Below are positions 47,062 to 55,707 of a stretch of 55,707 nt of DNA, piece by piece. The notes below the pieces were generated by a model that had not been told where the DNA came from, did not search any database, and worked only from the letters and a program-made list of their open reading frames with translations. Location: contig JAHFEJ010000010.1 of NCBI GenBank assembly GCA_023248535.1, positions 1 through 55,707 of the forward strand, in the 5' to 3' direction. Made by a program: the position numbers and the translations under genes. The stretch comes from Nitrospinales bacterium (GTDB lineage Bacteria; Nitrospinota_A; UBA7883; JACRGQ01). Within the stretch, counting starts at the first letter, position 1. Each line of letters opens with the position of its first letter.

Positions 47062-47616
47062 TTAAAACGGCCGTTTGAGGGCAATCAAGTTCAGGAATTC
47101 GGAACGGGTGCGGTTGTCCGACCGGAATATGCCGAGCATTGAGGATGTGACGGCATAGCTGTTTTCTTTCTGCACTCCCCGCATGCACATACAAAGATGC
47201 CGGGCCTCCATAACCACGCCGACCCCCTGTGGCTTTACATGGTTGCGGATGGTCTCAGCGATTTGAGTGGTGAGCCGTTCCTGCACCTGCAACCGGCGGG
47301 AAAATGCTTCCACCAGCCGGGGGAGTTTTGAAAGGCCAATGATTTTACCGTTTGGGATATAGGCGATGTGGGCTTTGCCAAAGAACGGGAGCATGTGGTG
47401 TTCGCACATGCTGTAAAACTCTATGTCTTTGACCAGCACCATTTCATTGTAGGTCTCGTCAAAAAGCGCTTCGTTAATAAGCGCATCGATATCGACGCTA
47501 TAGCCGGAGGTCAGGTACTTTAGGGATTTTTCAACCCGCTTGGGGGTGTCACGCAATCCCTGGCGATCGGGGTCCTCCCCGATGGCACGCAGGATGTCTC
47601 TAACGGCCTTTTCCAA
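47062..47616 (-). CDS. folE: GTP cyclohydrolase I
   Basis: 184 residues, the normal short form. It makes dihydroneopterin triphosphate for folate (or a related pterin). Zinc ligands are in [10 protein letters not shown] and [30 protein letters not shown] and RSEFLNLI complete the family picture. The start is TTG 47616, since no ATG is in range. It lies downstream of the HU gene on the same strand by 50 bases. Confidence 0.96.
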   Translation of the reverse strand: MEKAVRDILRAIGEDPDRQGLRDTPKRVEKSLKYLTSGYSVDIDALINEALFDETYNEMVLVKDIEFYSMCEHHMLPFFGKAHIAYIPNGKIIGLSKLPRLVEAFSRRLQVQERLTTQIAETIRNHVKPQGVGVVMEARHLCMCMRGVQKENSYAVTSSMLGIFRSDNRTRSEFLNLIALKRPF

Positions 47617-47666
47617 TATGGTTTCCCCAGTGGTCGGTTGCCCGCGAAAAGTGCGCGAACCGGAGG

Positions 47667-47942
47667 TCAGGTGTTTACCGCGGCTTTAAAATATTTGCCG
47701 GCTTTGAAGCGCACAACCTTGCGGGCGGTAATGTTCGCCTCTTCTCCGGTTTTGGGATTGCGGCCAACCCGTTCCTTTTTCTGGCGCACCTGAAAAGAAC
47801 CGAACCGCCGCAGAATGACGCTGTCTCCACTTCCGAGGGTTTCTTTTACAAGCGATATGATCGTTTCAACGGCAAGCTCGGCTTCCGGCTTTTGAAGTCC
47901 CGCCTGTTCCGAAATTTTATTAACGATGTCGATCTTGGTCAT
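47667..47942 (-). CDS. HU/IHF-family nucleoid protein
   Basis: A 91-residue HU/IHF protein. It starts [16 protein letters not shown] and has the arm and signature [24 protein letters not shown]. The order of residues in this signature leans to the IHF-alpha side, but a single copy near dxr might be HU. It bends DNA as a dimer. Its gap to dxr is 64 bases, so it could be read with the rpsB operon. Confidence 0.94.
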   Translation of the reverse strand: MTKIDIVNKISEQAGLQKPEAELAVETIISLVKETLGSGDSVILRRFGSFQVRQKKERVGRNPKTGEEANITARKVVRFKAGKYFKAAVNT

Positions 47943-48006
47943 GCCATCTCCTCAATATTGAAACGATTACCAAAGTATATAGCATACTTCCCGGCGGCGC
48001 ACAAAC

Positions 48007-49173
48007 TCAAATCCGCCGCCGTCCCCGGCAAAGCGCATGCGCATGTGCGCGTGCCGCTACATCGGCTTCAATCACCGCACCCAGGGTTACCGTGCGCGCG
48101 TCCGGTATTTTGTCCATCGTCTTCTCAATGATACGGGGAATATCGATATAGAGGATATTTCCCGCCAAAAACTCTTCCACCGCCACTTCGTTAGCGGCAT
48201 TCAAAGCGGCTGGAACAACCCCTCCCCTTCGTAGTGCCTCGTAAGCAAGCCGCAAGCAGGGGAACCGTTTTGTATCTGGAGGAAAGAAATCGAGCCGTCC
48301 CACATCGGCCAACGAAAGCGGGGCCAACCGGGGCGCGGGCCAGCGGTCGGGATAGGAAAGCGCATACGCTATCGGCACCCGCATATCGGGGAGGCCGATC
48401 TGCGCCATAATGGAAGTATCCACAAATTCGACCATCGAGTGAATAATGCTCTGGGGATGTATGACCACCTCTATCCGTTCGGCCGGCATATTGTAAAGCC
48501 AGCGGGCTTCTATTACCTCAAGCCCCTTATTCATCATGGTGGAGCTGTCTATGGTAATTTTGCGCCCCATTTTCCAGCGGGGATGTTTGAGCGCCTGGGC
48601 AACGGTTACTTTTTTAATTTCCGCCGCGGTCGCGCGCAAGAATGGTCCACCGGAGGCGGTCAATATCAACTTGTTGACCCGTTCACGCGGTTCGCCATTG
48701 AGGCACTGCCAAATGGCCGAATGTTCGCTGTCGATGGGAAGCAATTGAGCGCAATGTTTGCGCGCGGCAGCCATCATGATCGAACCCGCCATAACCAACG
48801 GCTCCTTGTTGGCAAGCGCCACCCGTATTCCCTGTTTTATGGCGGTCAGGGCGGGAATAAGCCCCGCAGCACCGACTATGGCAGATACCACCACATCCGG
48901 CTTGAGCGCTTCAACCAATTCCGCAGCTCCATGCGGGCCGGCAAATAAGCGGGTTGACGGGTGTACCAATGCTTTCAACTCTTTCCACGCCACTTCGTGG
49001 ACGATTGCCGCCTTTTTCGGTTTGAATTCTTTAATCTGTGCGGCAAGTTCCCCCACATTGCTTTGCGCGGCGAGACCCACCACTTGAAGTTTTTCGGGAT
49101 TGGCGCGCACCACATCAAGGCAGTTCTTACCGATGGAACCGGTGGAACCAAGAATGAGTACCTTTCGTTTCAC
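48007..49173 (-). CDS. dxr: 1-deoxy-D-xylulose 5-phosphate reductoisomerase
   Basis: A 388-residue DXR, the second step of the MEP isoprenoid pathway. Motifs: NADPH site LGSTGSIGKNCLDV, LANKEPLV, metal and substrate motifs DSEHSAIWQCL and SGGPF, KMGRKITIDSSTMMNKGLEVIEARWL (in part DSSTMMNKGLE), and the flexible loop region HPQSIIHSMVEF. Overlaps cdsA by 4 bases. Usually followed by rseP in proteobacteria; here HU follows. Confidence 0.97.
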   Translation of the reverse strand: MKRKVLILGSTGSIGKNCLDVVRANPEKLQVVGLAAQSNVGELAAQIKEFKPKKAAIVHEVAWKELKALVHPSTRLFAGPHGAAELVEALKPDVVVSAIVGAAGLIPALTAIKQGIRVALANKEPLVMAGSIMMAAARKHCAQLLPIDSEHSAIWQCLNGEPRERVNKLILTASGGPFLRATAAEIKKVTVAQALKHPRWKMGRKITIDSSTMMNKGLEVIEARWLYNMPAERIEVVIHPQSIIHSMVEFVDTSIMAQIGLPDMRVPIAYALSYPDRWPAPRLAPLSLADVGRLDFFPPDTKRFPCLRLAYEALRRGGVVPAALNAANEVAVEEFLAGNILYIDIPRIIEKTMDKIPDARTVTLGAVIEADVAARAHAHALCRGRRRI

Positions 49174-49958
49174 GATACGCGGCCGGTCAACGCAAGAAAG
49201 ATATAATAGACTGGCGTGGTGAGCATCAAGGCATCGGCGCGGTCCAGCAGGCCGCCGTGCCCCGGCAAAATAGAGCCGGAATCTTTAACGCCAAAGCTCC
49301 GTTTAATCTGTGATTCGGCCAAATCCCCCACGGGGCCGACGATGCCACCTATAATTCCCGCTCCCAAAACAAGCCCGATTCCCGATTGTGGAAAAAACAA
49401 CAAGTTGCACAAGCCAGCCAGCGCAATAGCCGATACCACCCCGCCAGCGAGGCCTTCCACCGTTTTACCTGGCGAGATGGCCGGGGCCAGCTTTGTCTTT
49501 CCGAAAGTCCGGCCAATATAATATGCGCCGATATCGGCGCCCCATGTGGCGGAACAGATCAGGAGGAATTGTTGTGCCCCGTTTTCCTCCATCCTGATCA
49601 ACAGGGGAGCGCTGAAAGCAAGCCCGACATAGATAGTGCCGAATAATGTATAAACAACGGGATCAAGGCCTTTTTCGGCCACTTCCAGTGCGGTGAAAAG
49701 AAACGCAGCCAGGATAAAGACCAAAACCATGTACGCCACATAGTGTGAACTGATAAATGCCAATGGTATTAAAAGAGCGGCAACGAGGCCGCGCACCTTC
49801 AGGACGGGAATTCCTTTGTTCAACGCCATCCGTGCATATTCGAGAAAACAGATGGCGGCGGCGATTTCAATCATGACCGTAAAAACAGTTATCGGCGCTG
49901 AAAGAATGGCGTATATGAAGAGCGCGGCCAGGATTGAGGCGGTAATGATCCGTGTCAT
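49170..49958 (-). CDS. cdsA: Phosphatidate cytidylyltransferase
   Basis: A 262-residue inner-membrane enzyme that makes CDP-diacylglycerol for phospholipid synthesis. It has about seven membrane segments and the family end SQIKRSFGVKDSGSILPGHGGLLDRAD (in part KDSGSILPGHGGLLDR). GADIGAYYIGRTFGKTKLAP is also typical. It is coupled with dxr (ATGA overlap). Confidence 0.96.
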   Translation of the reverse strand: MTRIITASILAALFIYAILSAPITVFTVMIEIAAAICFLEYARMALNKGIPVLKVRGLVAALLIPLAFISSHYVAYMVLVFILAAFLFTALEVAEKGLDPVVYTLFGTIYVGLAFSAPLLIRMEENGAQQFLLICSATWGADIGAYYIGRTFGKTKLAPAISPGKTVEGLAGGVVSAIALAGLCNLLFFPQSGIGLVLGAGIIGGIVGPVGDLAESQIKRSFGVKDSGSILPGHGGLLDRADALMLTTPVYYIFLALTGRVS

Positions 49959-49979
49959 ATCATCCCTTCTCCGCGGCCG

Positions 49980-50759
49980 TCAAGACTTTGAACCGCCCGC
50001 AAGCGGATTCAACTGATCGCCGGAAAGGCCAAACCGCCGTTCCCTCTTTTGAAACGCCAAAACCGCTTGCAAAAAATCTGTGCCCTGAAAATCCGGCCAC
50101 AGCACATCCGTGAACCATAATTCGGCGTAGGCGATTTGCCATAAAAGAAAGTTGCTGATTCGCTGCTCGCCGCTTGTCCGTATCAGAAGGTCTACCTCCG
50201 GCAATCCCGCGGTATCCAGATGTCCGCTGATTGTTTCCTGATTAATGGCCTCGGGGTCGAGAGCGCCGCTTTTTACTTTCCGCGCGATGGCCTTCACTGC
50301 GCCCTCCAGTTCCGCCCTTCCGCCATAACTGAGCGCCAGGGTCAGCACGGTTCCGGTGTTGTTTTTTGTCGAATCCTTGACCTGGTTGATACAATCAATT
50401 GCGGCGGCGGGAAGCTCCGCCGTACGGCCGATGGTATTGAACCGGATGTTGTTTTCCACCATCCGCATCATTTCCTTCATAAGATATTCTTTGAGGATAT
50501 CCATTAGTGCCGAGACCTCGTTAGGGGGGCGCTTCCAGTTCTCAGTGCTGAAGGAATAGAGCGTAAGAGCGGGCAGCTTGATCTCGGAAGCGAGGGAAAC
50601 GATGCGGTCAACGGTGGTGACGCCGGCGCGGTGGCCGAAAATGCGGGGCATCATCCGCCGCTTGGCCCACCGGCCATTGCCGTCCATCACGACGGCTATA
50701 TGACGCGGCAAGCGGGTGTGATCGATGGCGTTCCAAAGCGCGGCTTCCGCCGGGGTCAC
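49980..50759 (-). CDS. uppS: Isoprenyl (undecaprenyl) diphosphate synthase
   Basis: 259 residues starting at GTG 50759, with GGAG about 9 bases upstream. A cis-prenyltransferase making the undecaprenyl carrier for cell-wall synthesis. The active-site motif HIAVVMDGNGRWAKRR, LYSFSTENWKRP, and the late DLLIRTSGEQRISNFLLWQ and YAELWFTDVLWPDF are canonical. Three bases separate it from frr. Confidence 0.97.
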   Translation of the reverse strand: MTPAEAALWNAIDHTRLPRHIAVVMDGNGRWAKRRMMPRIFGHRAGVTTVDRIVSLASEIKLPALTLYSFSTENWKRPPNEVSALMDILKEYLMKEMMRMVENNIRFNTIGRTAELPAAAIDCINQVKDSTKNNTGTVLTLALSYGGRAELEGAVKAIARKVKSGALDPEAINQETISGHLDTAGLPEVDLLIRTSGEQRISNFLLWQIAYAELWFTDVLWPDFQGTDFLQAVLAFQKRERRFGLSGDQLNPLAGGSKS

Positions 50760-50762
50760 CGG

Positions 50763-51320
50763 TCAATTCTCCATTACTTCTTTTTCTTTATTATGCACAA
50801 TGGAATCAACCTTGGCGACATGTTCGTCGGTAATCTTCTGGATACGCCCTTCGATTTTCTTTTCTTCGTCCTCTGAAATCTCTTTGTTTTTCAGCTTGGT
50901 TTTGACTTTGTCCATCGCGTCGCGGCGGATATTGCGGATGGCCACTTTGTTTTCCTCGCCGATCTTCTTCACCATTTTCACCATTTCCTTGCGGCGCTCT
51001 TCGGTGAGGGGTGGCATGTTGAGACGGATCACCTTGCCGTCATTCTGCGGGGTGATGCCGAGATCGGATGTTTTAATCGCTTTCTCAATGGCTGACATGG
51101 CGGAAACATCCCACGGCTGAACCACGATAAGACGCGGCTCGGGCGTGCTGACGCTTGCCATCTGCTTTATTGGCGTCTGAGTGCCGTAGTAATCAACATG
51201 AATCGTGTCCAGCAGGCCCGCGGACGCCCGCCCGGTGCGGATGCCGGCCATTTCCTTCTGCAGAAGCGAAATGGTGGTTTCCATCTTCTGTTTAGCCTCG
51301 TGCTCGATAGTGGCTCCCAT
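50763..51320 (-). CDS. frr: Ribosome recycling factor
   Basis: 185 residues from ATG 51320, which has AAGGGG 8 bases upstream and matches the usual start. Core GIRTGRASAGLLD, VDYYGTQTPI and PPLTEERRKEMVKMVKKIGEE are canonical. With EF-G it splits ribosomes after termination. It lies two bases after pyrH. Confidence 0.97.
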   Translation of the reverse strand: MGATIEHEAKQKMETTISLLQKEMAGIRTGRASAGLLDTIHVDYYGTQTPIKQMASVSTPEPRLIVVQPWDVSAMSAIEKAIKTSDLGITPQNDGKVIRLNMPPLTEERRKEMVKMVKKIGEENKVAIRNIRRDAMDKVKTKLKNKEISEDEEKKIEGRIQKITDEHVAKVDSIVHNKEKEVMEN

Positions 51321-51322
51321 AA

Positions 51323-52043
51323 TCAATTTCCCCTTACAATCGTGCCAATCGGTTCGCCGCAGATAACCCTTTTTATATTACCTTTTTCAAACAGGTTGAA
51401 AACGATAATCGGCAGTTGGTTGTCCATGCAGAGGGATATAGCCGCGGCATCCATCACGTTAATGCCATTTTTCAGCACATCAATGAACTTAAGCTCGGTA
51501 TACTTGCGGGCGGTTTTGTCTTTGAGGGGATCTGCGGTGTACACGCCATCCACTTTGGTTGCTTTAAGAATCACTTCCGCGCCGATCTCCATCGCGCGCA
51601 GTGACGCGGTGGTATCAGTGGTAAAATAAGGGTTGCCGGTCCCACCCGAAAAAATCAGAACCCGTTTTTTTTTCCAGATGCCGGACCGCGCGGCGGCGGA
51701 CAAACGGCTCCGCCACCTGAGACATGGTAATAGAGGTCTGCATCCGGGTTTCGGCGCCCATCTGTTCGAGGGCGCTTTGCAGCGCCAAGCCGTTGATGAC
51801 GGTGGCGAGCATACCCATGTAATCAGCGGTGGTCCGATCGATGCCGGCCGCCGATGCGAGGGATCCCCGGAGGATGTTTCCGCCGCCGATAACGACAGCG
51901 ATCTCCGCCCCCATATCCTGAACCTCTTTTATCTCTTTGGCGATTTCCCGCACGGCGTCGTACAGAACCCCCTCTTTTTGGGCTCCGGCCATCGATTCGC
52001 CAGTCAGCTTGAGCAATATCCTTTTATATTTTAACTGGCCCAT
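51323..52043 (-). CDS. pyrH: UMP kinase, split by a frameshift in an A9 tract
   Basis: The gene reads from ATG 52043 in one frame through [31 protein letters not shown] and [16 protein letters not shown]. It then meets nine A (minus strand, 51673-51665) and runs to an early stop at 51615. The rest ([34 protein letters not shown], to 51323) is in the next frame. Removing one A rejoins the frames to a normal 239-residue UMP kinase ([17 protein letters not shown]). UMP kinase is essential for UTP and CTP, so a sequencing error, or slippage rescuing expression, is more likely than a dead gene. It has its usual tsf-pyrH-frr place. Confidence 0.93.
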
Positions 52044-52050
52044 CGGCGGC

Positions 52051-52647
52051 TCAAGATTCCCCGAGCTGGTAGCGGACAAAACGGCGGACGATAATATTCT
52101 CGCCAATCTCGCTGATCTTCGCCTTGACAAGCTCCTCGATGGTGATGTCGGGATTTTTGACGAATTTCTGCTTCAAAAGACAGCTTTCCTCGTAAAACTT
52201 GGAAATACGTCCATCCACTATTTTGGCGATCACCGCTTCCGGTTTGCCGGATCCTTTAGCCTGTTCGGCAAGTATCGACCGTTCCCTTTCCACCACATCC
52301 GCGGGAACCTCATCGGGATTCACATACGCGGGCCGCACGGCGGCAATATGCATGGCGATATCTTTGACCATTTCCTGGAATTTTTCATTGCGAGCCACAA
52401 AATCGGTTTCGCAGTTTACTTCCAGCATGACACCGATTTTTGCCCCGCCGTGGATGTAAGAATAAATTATCCCTTCCGAAGTGGCGCGGCCGGCCTTTTT
52501 GGCGGCCTTTGAAAGACCCTTTTTGCGAAGGTAGTCGATTGCCGCCTCCATGTTGCCTTTGGTCTCGTTCAAGGCCTCTTTGCAATCCATAATCCCAGCG
52601 CCGGACCGTTCGCGCAGATCTTTTACCAGTTCCGCGGTAATAGCCAT
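52051..52647 (-). CDS. tsf: Elongation factor Ts
   Basis: A 198-residue EF-Ts, the short form. N-terminal VKDLRERSGAGIMDCKEALNE (in part LRERSGAGIMDCK) is canonical, as is LEVNCETDFVARNEKF. It recharges EF-Tu with GTP. It sits between rpsB and pyrH, 2 bases after rpsB. Confidence 0.97.
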   Translation of the reverse strand: MAITAELVKDLRERSGAGIMDCKEALNETKGNMEAAIDYLRKKGLSKAAKKAGRATSEGIIYSYIHGGAKIGVMLEVNCETDFVARNEKFQEMVKDIAMHIAAVRPAYVNPDEVPADVVERERSILAEQAKGSGKPEAVIAKIVDGRISKFYEESCLLKQKFVKNPDITIEELVKAKISEIGENIIVRRFVRYQLGES

Positions 52648-52649
52648 AG

Positions 52650-53453
52650 TTATTTCTCCTCTCCCTTATCTCCACTTGCCTTCACCAGACGTGCCGCTTC
52701 GCGTGCCGCCTTTGCCGACTCGGCTTTCGCCGCTGCTTCTTCCTCGGCTTTCTGGCGGCTGCGTTTGGCTTCCTGTGCGCCTTCGATAATGGCATCGGCT
52801 ATTGTGGAAACCACCAGACGGATCGAGCGGATCGCGTCATCGTTGGCGGGAATGATATGGTCGATCCCCTCGGGGTCGCAGTTGGTGTCGACCATTGCTA
52901 TGATTTTAATACCCAGCCGTTTGGATTCATGCAGGGCGATAGCCTCTTTCTTGGGGTCGATAATGAAAACCACACCAGGCAGCTTGGTCATGTTCTTGAT
53001 GCCGGAGAGGTTTTTCTGGAGCTTCTTCATTTCGCGTTCAAGGCTCTGCACTTCACGCTTGGGCAACACTTCAAACAGGCCACCTTCGGACATGCGCTCC
53101 AACTCCAGCAAGCGGTCAATGGATTTGCGGACGGTCTCAAAGTTTGTCAGCATTCCGCCAAGCCAGCGGTTGGTGACGCAGAATGCGCCACAGCGGGCGG
53201 CTTCTTCTTCCACGAGGAGCTGCGCCTGTTTCTTGGTGCCGATAAAAAGAAAGTTTTTCCCTTCGGCGGCCGCTTCGTACGCCGCCTTGATGGATCCCTG
53301 GAAAAGCTTCAGAGATTTCTGAAGATCGATGATGTAGATGCCGTTGCGCGCGCCAAAAATATACGGTTTCATCTTTGGGTTCCAGCGCTTGGTTTGATGC
53401 CCGAAATGCGATCCCGCTTCAAGCATTTGTTTCATGGTGACTGTTACGTTCAT
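52650..53453 (-). CDS. rpsB: 30S ribosomal protein S2
   Basis: 267 residues with the S2 signatures [19 protein letters not shown] (in part [13 protein letters not shown]) and [14 protein letters not shown], and [19 protein letters not shown]. The C-terminus has an alanine/lysine-rich tail of about 40 residues. AAGGAGA precedes the ATG. First gene of the operon. Confidence 0.98.
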   Translation of the reverse strand: MNVTVTMKQMLEAGSHFGHQTKRWNPKMKPYIFGARNGIYIIDLQKSLKLFQGSIKAAYEAAAEGKNFLFIGTKKQAQLLVEEEAARCGAFCVTNRWLGGMLTNFETVRKSIDRLLELERMSEGGLFEVLPKREVQSLEREMKKLQKNLSGIKNMTKLPGVVFIIDPKKEAIALHESKRLGIKIIAMVDTNCDPEGIDHIIPANDDAIRSIRLVVSTIADAIIEGAQEAKRSRQKAEEEAAAKAESAKAAREAARLVKASGDKGEEK

Positions 53454-53809
53454 AAAAAAATCTCCTTCATAGGGTTGTTCAACCGCCCGGGTTTGAAGGT
53501 GTCAGCGGCCATGCCGCACCCTATTGCCTTCATAAACCTTTACCGGGCGTGATATTTACCCACCCCCCGCGTAATGCGGTGGATGAAACTAGCCGTTGAT
53601 TGTATCAAATAATCAAGAAAATAAACGGTTATTTTTTCTTTTATATTAATTTCGCGTTATTCCCCAAAACACCCTGAACAGCGATAACCGCCGGGACGGA
53701 TTTCAAAGTTTCACCAATCCCTCCTGCACCCCGCCATATTCGGGCGTTGACAGAGTGCAACCCTATCACTTAGCATCGTTGAAACCGAATTATTATAATA
53801 GGAGAACAT
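53454..53809. promoter_or_regulatory. Divergent promoter region of rpsB and tolQ
   Basis: 356 bases without a gene. For rpsB, TACAAT on the minus strand (53604-53599) is a good -10 with a poor -35, leaving a leader of about 140 bases that holds short hairpins but no riboswitch I recognise. For tolQ, TTGACA (53747-53752) and TAGCAT (53771-53776) are 18 bases apart. Confidence 0.4.
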
Positions 53810-54532
53810 GTGGGAGCAAACACAGTGGCCGCAACCAGCCACCAATCGGTCATCGACATGGTCTTGGCCGCCGGTTCCGTTGCTAAAGGGGTGCTTGTTT
53901 TCCTGCTTTTGTTCTCCATTATCTCTTGGGCAATTATGATTTTCAAATGGATTTCCTACCGCCGCATTCACGGAGAAAATGCCGCTTTCAACCGGATTTT
54001 CAATAAAAATAAAAGCTTGGATAGCATTTTCAGCGCAAGCAAGAACATGCACACAACAAGTTCCATCGCCCGCGTCTTTCTGGCTGGCTATGCTGAATTT
54101 GAAAGCGAATTCCGCGCTTCCGGATCCGCCACACAGATGGAAGAAAACCGCCGCTTTTTCCTGGAAAAAATCGATGGCATTGCCCGCTCGATGGAACGCG
54201 CCACGGCCCAGGAGGTAACCATTCTCGAACGCTATCTTTTCTTCCTTGCCACGGCAGGAGCCACAGCGCCGTTCATAGGTCTTTTTGGCACCGTGTGGGG
54301 AATAATGGAGTCTTTCCGGTCTATAGGCCTTACCTCGTCCGCCAATATCGCGGTAGTGGCCCCCGGTATTGCCGAAGCGCTGATCGCCACGGCCGCCGGC
54401 CTCATTACCGCTGTACCCGCGGTCATTGGTTACAACTATTTCGTTCAACAAACAAAAGTCTTTGGCACCGAAATGGACAACTTCACCCTCGATTTCCTAT
54501 CACTGATCGAAAAGAATTTTGTGAAGCGCTAA
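53810..54532 (+). CDS. tolQ: TolQ/ExbB-type proton channel protein
   Basis: 240 residues from GTG 53810 with GGAG 5 bases upstream; an ATG at 53808 is in another frame. Three membrane segments (about 20-45, 145-170, 185-210), with the MotA/TolQ/ExbB core GLFGTVWGIMESFRSIG and IAEALIATAAGLITAVPAVIGYN (in part EALIATAAGLITAVPA). It pairs with TolR or ExbD to use the proton gradient for envelope tasks. The usual tolR is not next; a convergent ATPase gene overlaps its last bases. It may be tolQ or exbB. Confidence 0.9.
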   Translation: MGANTVAATSHQSVIDMVLAAGSVAKGVLVFLLLFSIISWAIMIFKWISYRRIHGENAAFNRIFNKNKSLDSIFSASKNMHTTSSIARVFLAGYAEFESEFRASGSATQMEENRRFFLEKIDGIARSMERATAQEVTILERYLFFLATAGATAPFIGLFGTVWGIMESFRSIGLTSSANIAVVAPGIAEALIATAAGLITAVPAVIGYNYFVQQTKVFGTEMDNFTLDFLSLIEKNFVKR

Positions 54533-55707
54533 ACAGCGGGCATCTTCCGCCGCGCCACCGTTCGTATCAGTTCCAGGCTTGCCATCACTCCCACCCCCGC
54601 CACAAGGCAAATGAACCAGCCGCCCGCATCAGGCGACTGGAAACCAAACATCCGCCGTAACCATGGCACATATATCACCAAAGCCAAAAAAGCGGTTGCC
54701 CCGCCGCAGAGCCACCAGAGGGATTGATTGGGATTTTTAAAGTCTTGCACGATGCTTTGCCCCAACGACCGGTTGGCAAAAATCAACCCGACCGTTGAAA
54801 TAAGCAATGTAATAAAAGAAAAGGTTCTTGCTTCTTCCACACCCGCCCCGCGCAAAAGCGCCAGACCAAATACCGCCAGCACCACGGCAAACACCGCGCC
54901 CCCAAACAAGGCGCTTATCAGAACCAACCGGCGGTTGAAAAGGGGTTCGCCGGTGCTGCGCGGAGGGCGTTCCATTATCCCTGCCTCCTCCGGCTCCCTC
55001 TCGAAGACGATGGAACAGGCGGGATCGATAATCATTTCCAAAAAAACGATATGAACCGGCATGAAAATAAGTGGCATACCGAAAAATGCAGGAATCATTG
55101 CCATCCCCGCTATGGGAACATGAACGGCAATGGTAAAAGCCATAGCCTTTTTTATGTTGTCGTAAATACGCCGCCCCGACCGAACCGCCGCCACGATGGA
55201 TGAAAAATCATCGTCGGTCAGAACCAGCGCCGCCGCTTCGCGGGCCACATCGGTGCCACGCCCTCCCATCGCGATGCCGATATGAGCGCTCTTTAGTGCG
55301 GGGGCGTCATTCACGCCATCGCCGGTCATCGCCACTATCTCCCCGTTTTTTTTAAGGGCATCGACAATGCGTAATTTCTGTTCGGGAACCACACGCGCAA
55401 AGACGGTTACCTGCTCAATCCGTCGTGCCAGCGTTTCATCATCCATCGCCTCCAGTTCGGCACCGGTAACACACCGGCCGGATTCAACAAGGCCGATGGC
55501 GCGGGCAACGCTCTTGGCCGTTTCAGGGTAATCGCCGGTAATCATCATTATCCGTATCCCCGCCCGGCGGCATTCGGCCACCGACGCTGACACCGCAGGC
55601 CTTACCGGATCGGTAAAACCGGCAAGCCCCACAAACGCCAGCTCGAAATCATGCTGGTCATCCGGGAGGGCCGCTTCGCCAATGACCCCCTTGGCGATCC
55701 CCAGCAC
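54529..55707 (-). CDS. P-type cation ATPase, C-terminal part (cut by window edge)
   Basis: 392 residues without the N-terminus, which lies beyond the right edge. Visible: GLAGFTDPVRP, the TGD motif (MITGDYPETA), the hinge MTGDGVNDAPALKSAHIGIAMG (in part MTGDGVNDAPALK), then membrane segments with VFLEMIIDPACSIVFERE and a final pair near the C-terminus. This matches the calcium/other cation group IIA-like ATPases of bacteria. The phosphorylated DKTGT is outside the window. Its stop overlaps tolQ's. Confidence 0.92.
   Translation of the reverse strand: MLGIAKGVIGEAALPDDQHDFELAFVGLAGFTDPVRPAVSASVAECRRAGIRIMMITGDYPETAKSVARAIGLVESGRCVTGAELEAMDDETLARRIEQVTVFARVVPEQKLRIVDALKKNGEIVAMTGDGVNDAPALKSAHIGIAMGGRGTDVAREAAALVLTDDDFSSIVAAVRSGRRIYDNIKKAMAFTIAVHVPIAGMAMIPAFFGMPLIFMPVHIVFLEMIIDPACSIVFEREPEEAGIMERPPRSTGEPLFNRRLVLISALFGGAVFAVVLAVFGLALLRGAGVEEARTFSFITLLISTVGLIFANRSLGQSIVQDFKNPNQSLWWLCGGATAFLALVIYVPWLRRMFGFQSPDAGGWFICLVAGVGVMASLELIRTVARRKMPAV

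Noticed and set aside
53454-53600. Riboswitch or S2 autoregulatory leader before rpsB
   Set aside because: Only short hairpins are visible; no named ribosomal leader motif could be recognised by eye.

Overview
The window looks like a chromosomal contig from a Gram-negative bacterium. It codes for an outer-membrane FadL barrel, an Mla-type lipid transport operon, TolQ, and a piliation module. Its most diagnostic trait is at the left edge: dsrE-dsrF-dsrH followed by the first 82 codons of dsrA, all on the minus strand. DsrEFH is the sulfur-relay complex found with oxidative (reverse) dissimilatory sulfite reductase, so the organism is probably a sulfur oxidiser. Moderately high GC, the rpsB-tsf-pyrH-frr-uppS-cdsA-dxr order, a CheA with fused receiver, and the short 198-residue EF-Ts would fit a deltaproteobacterium-like, Nitrospinota-like or related uncultured lineage. 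I cannot fix the phylum from sequence inspection alone.

Layout. 1-1357: dsr genes (minus). 1757-3094: FadL/OmpP1 transporter with its own terminator. 3449-3918: a RelE/ParE-type toxin-antitoxin pair. 3975-5777: uvrC. 5829-5920: a small element of three hairpins. 5994-10313: mlaE-mlaF-mlaD-like genes then tgt. 10385-12132: patatin phospholipase and RdgB (minus). 12304-15348: histidine kinase, receiver, receiver-HD-GYP protein, receiver (plus). 15537-28427: a chemosensory operon on the minus strand, read cheA-cheW-mcp-cheB-cheR-mcp-mcp-pseudoreceiver. 28652-30651: two cobalamin genes (cobD, cbiB). 30652-31105: dispersed repeats. 31106-38342: minor pilin/PilY1 operon (pilV-pilW-pilX-pilY1) ending in two small secreted proteins. 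38608-41080: an amidohydrolase, a lysine-rich protein, an XRE regulator and an AT-rich gap. 41081-47028: thiL, smc, an ArsN2-like acetyltransferase, fis and a thiamine-binding protein. 47062-53453 (minus): the translation/isoprenoid/lipid operon rpsB to dxr, then HU and folE. 53810-55707: tolQ, and the C-terminal part of a P-type cation ATPase cut by the right edge.

How the genes fit together. The chemosensory cluster has no separate cheY and no flagellar genes near it. A type IV pilus assembly module lies 3-10 kb away, so pilus control or a non-motility output is plausible. Two of its receptors carry nitrate/nitrite-sensing (NIT) type input domains, which would suit a sulfur oxidiser that can use nitrate; this is inference. 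The kinase/HD-GYP cassette is a separate signalling unit.

Most notable observations: (1) two tandem receptor genes share an apparently identical 1033-bp block coding for the whole signalling domain while their sensor halves have diverged; (2) the essential gene pyrH is split by one extra A in an A9 tract; (3) dsrEFH precedes dsrA; (4) PilY1 carries an inserted array of glycine-rich repeats inside its von Willebrand A region; (5) the HD-GYP domain and the last chemosensory gene product have both lost key residues; (6) several palindromic repeat families lie between genes. No CRISPR array, tRNA, rRNA or insertion sequence was recognised.
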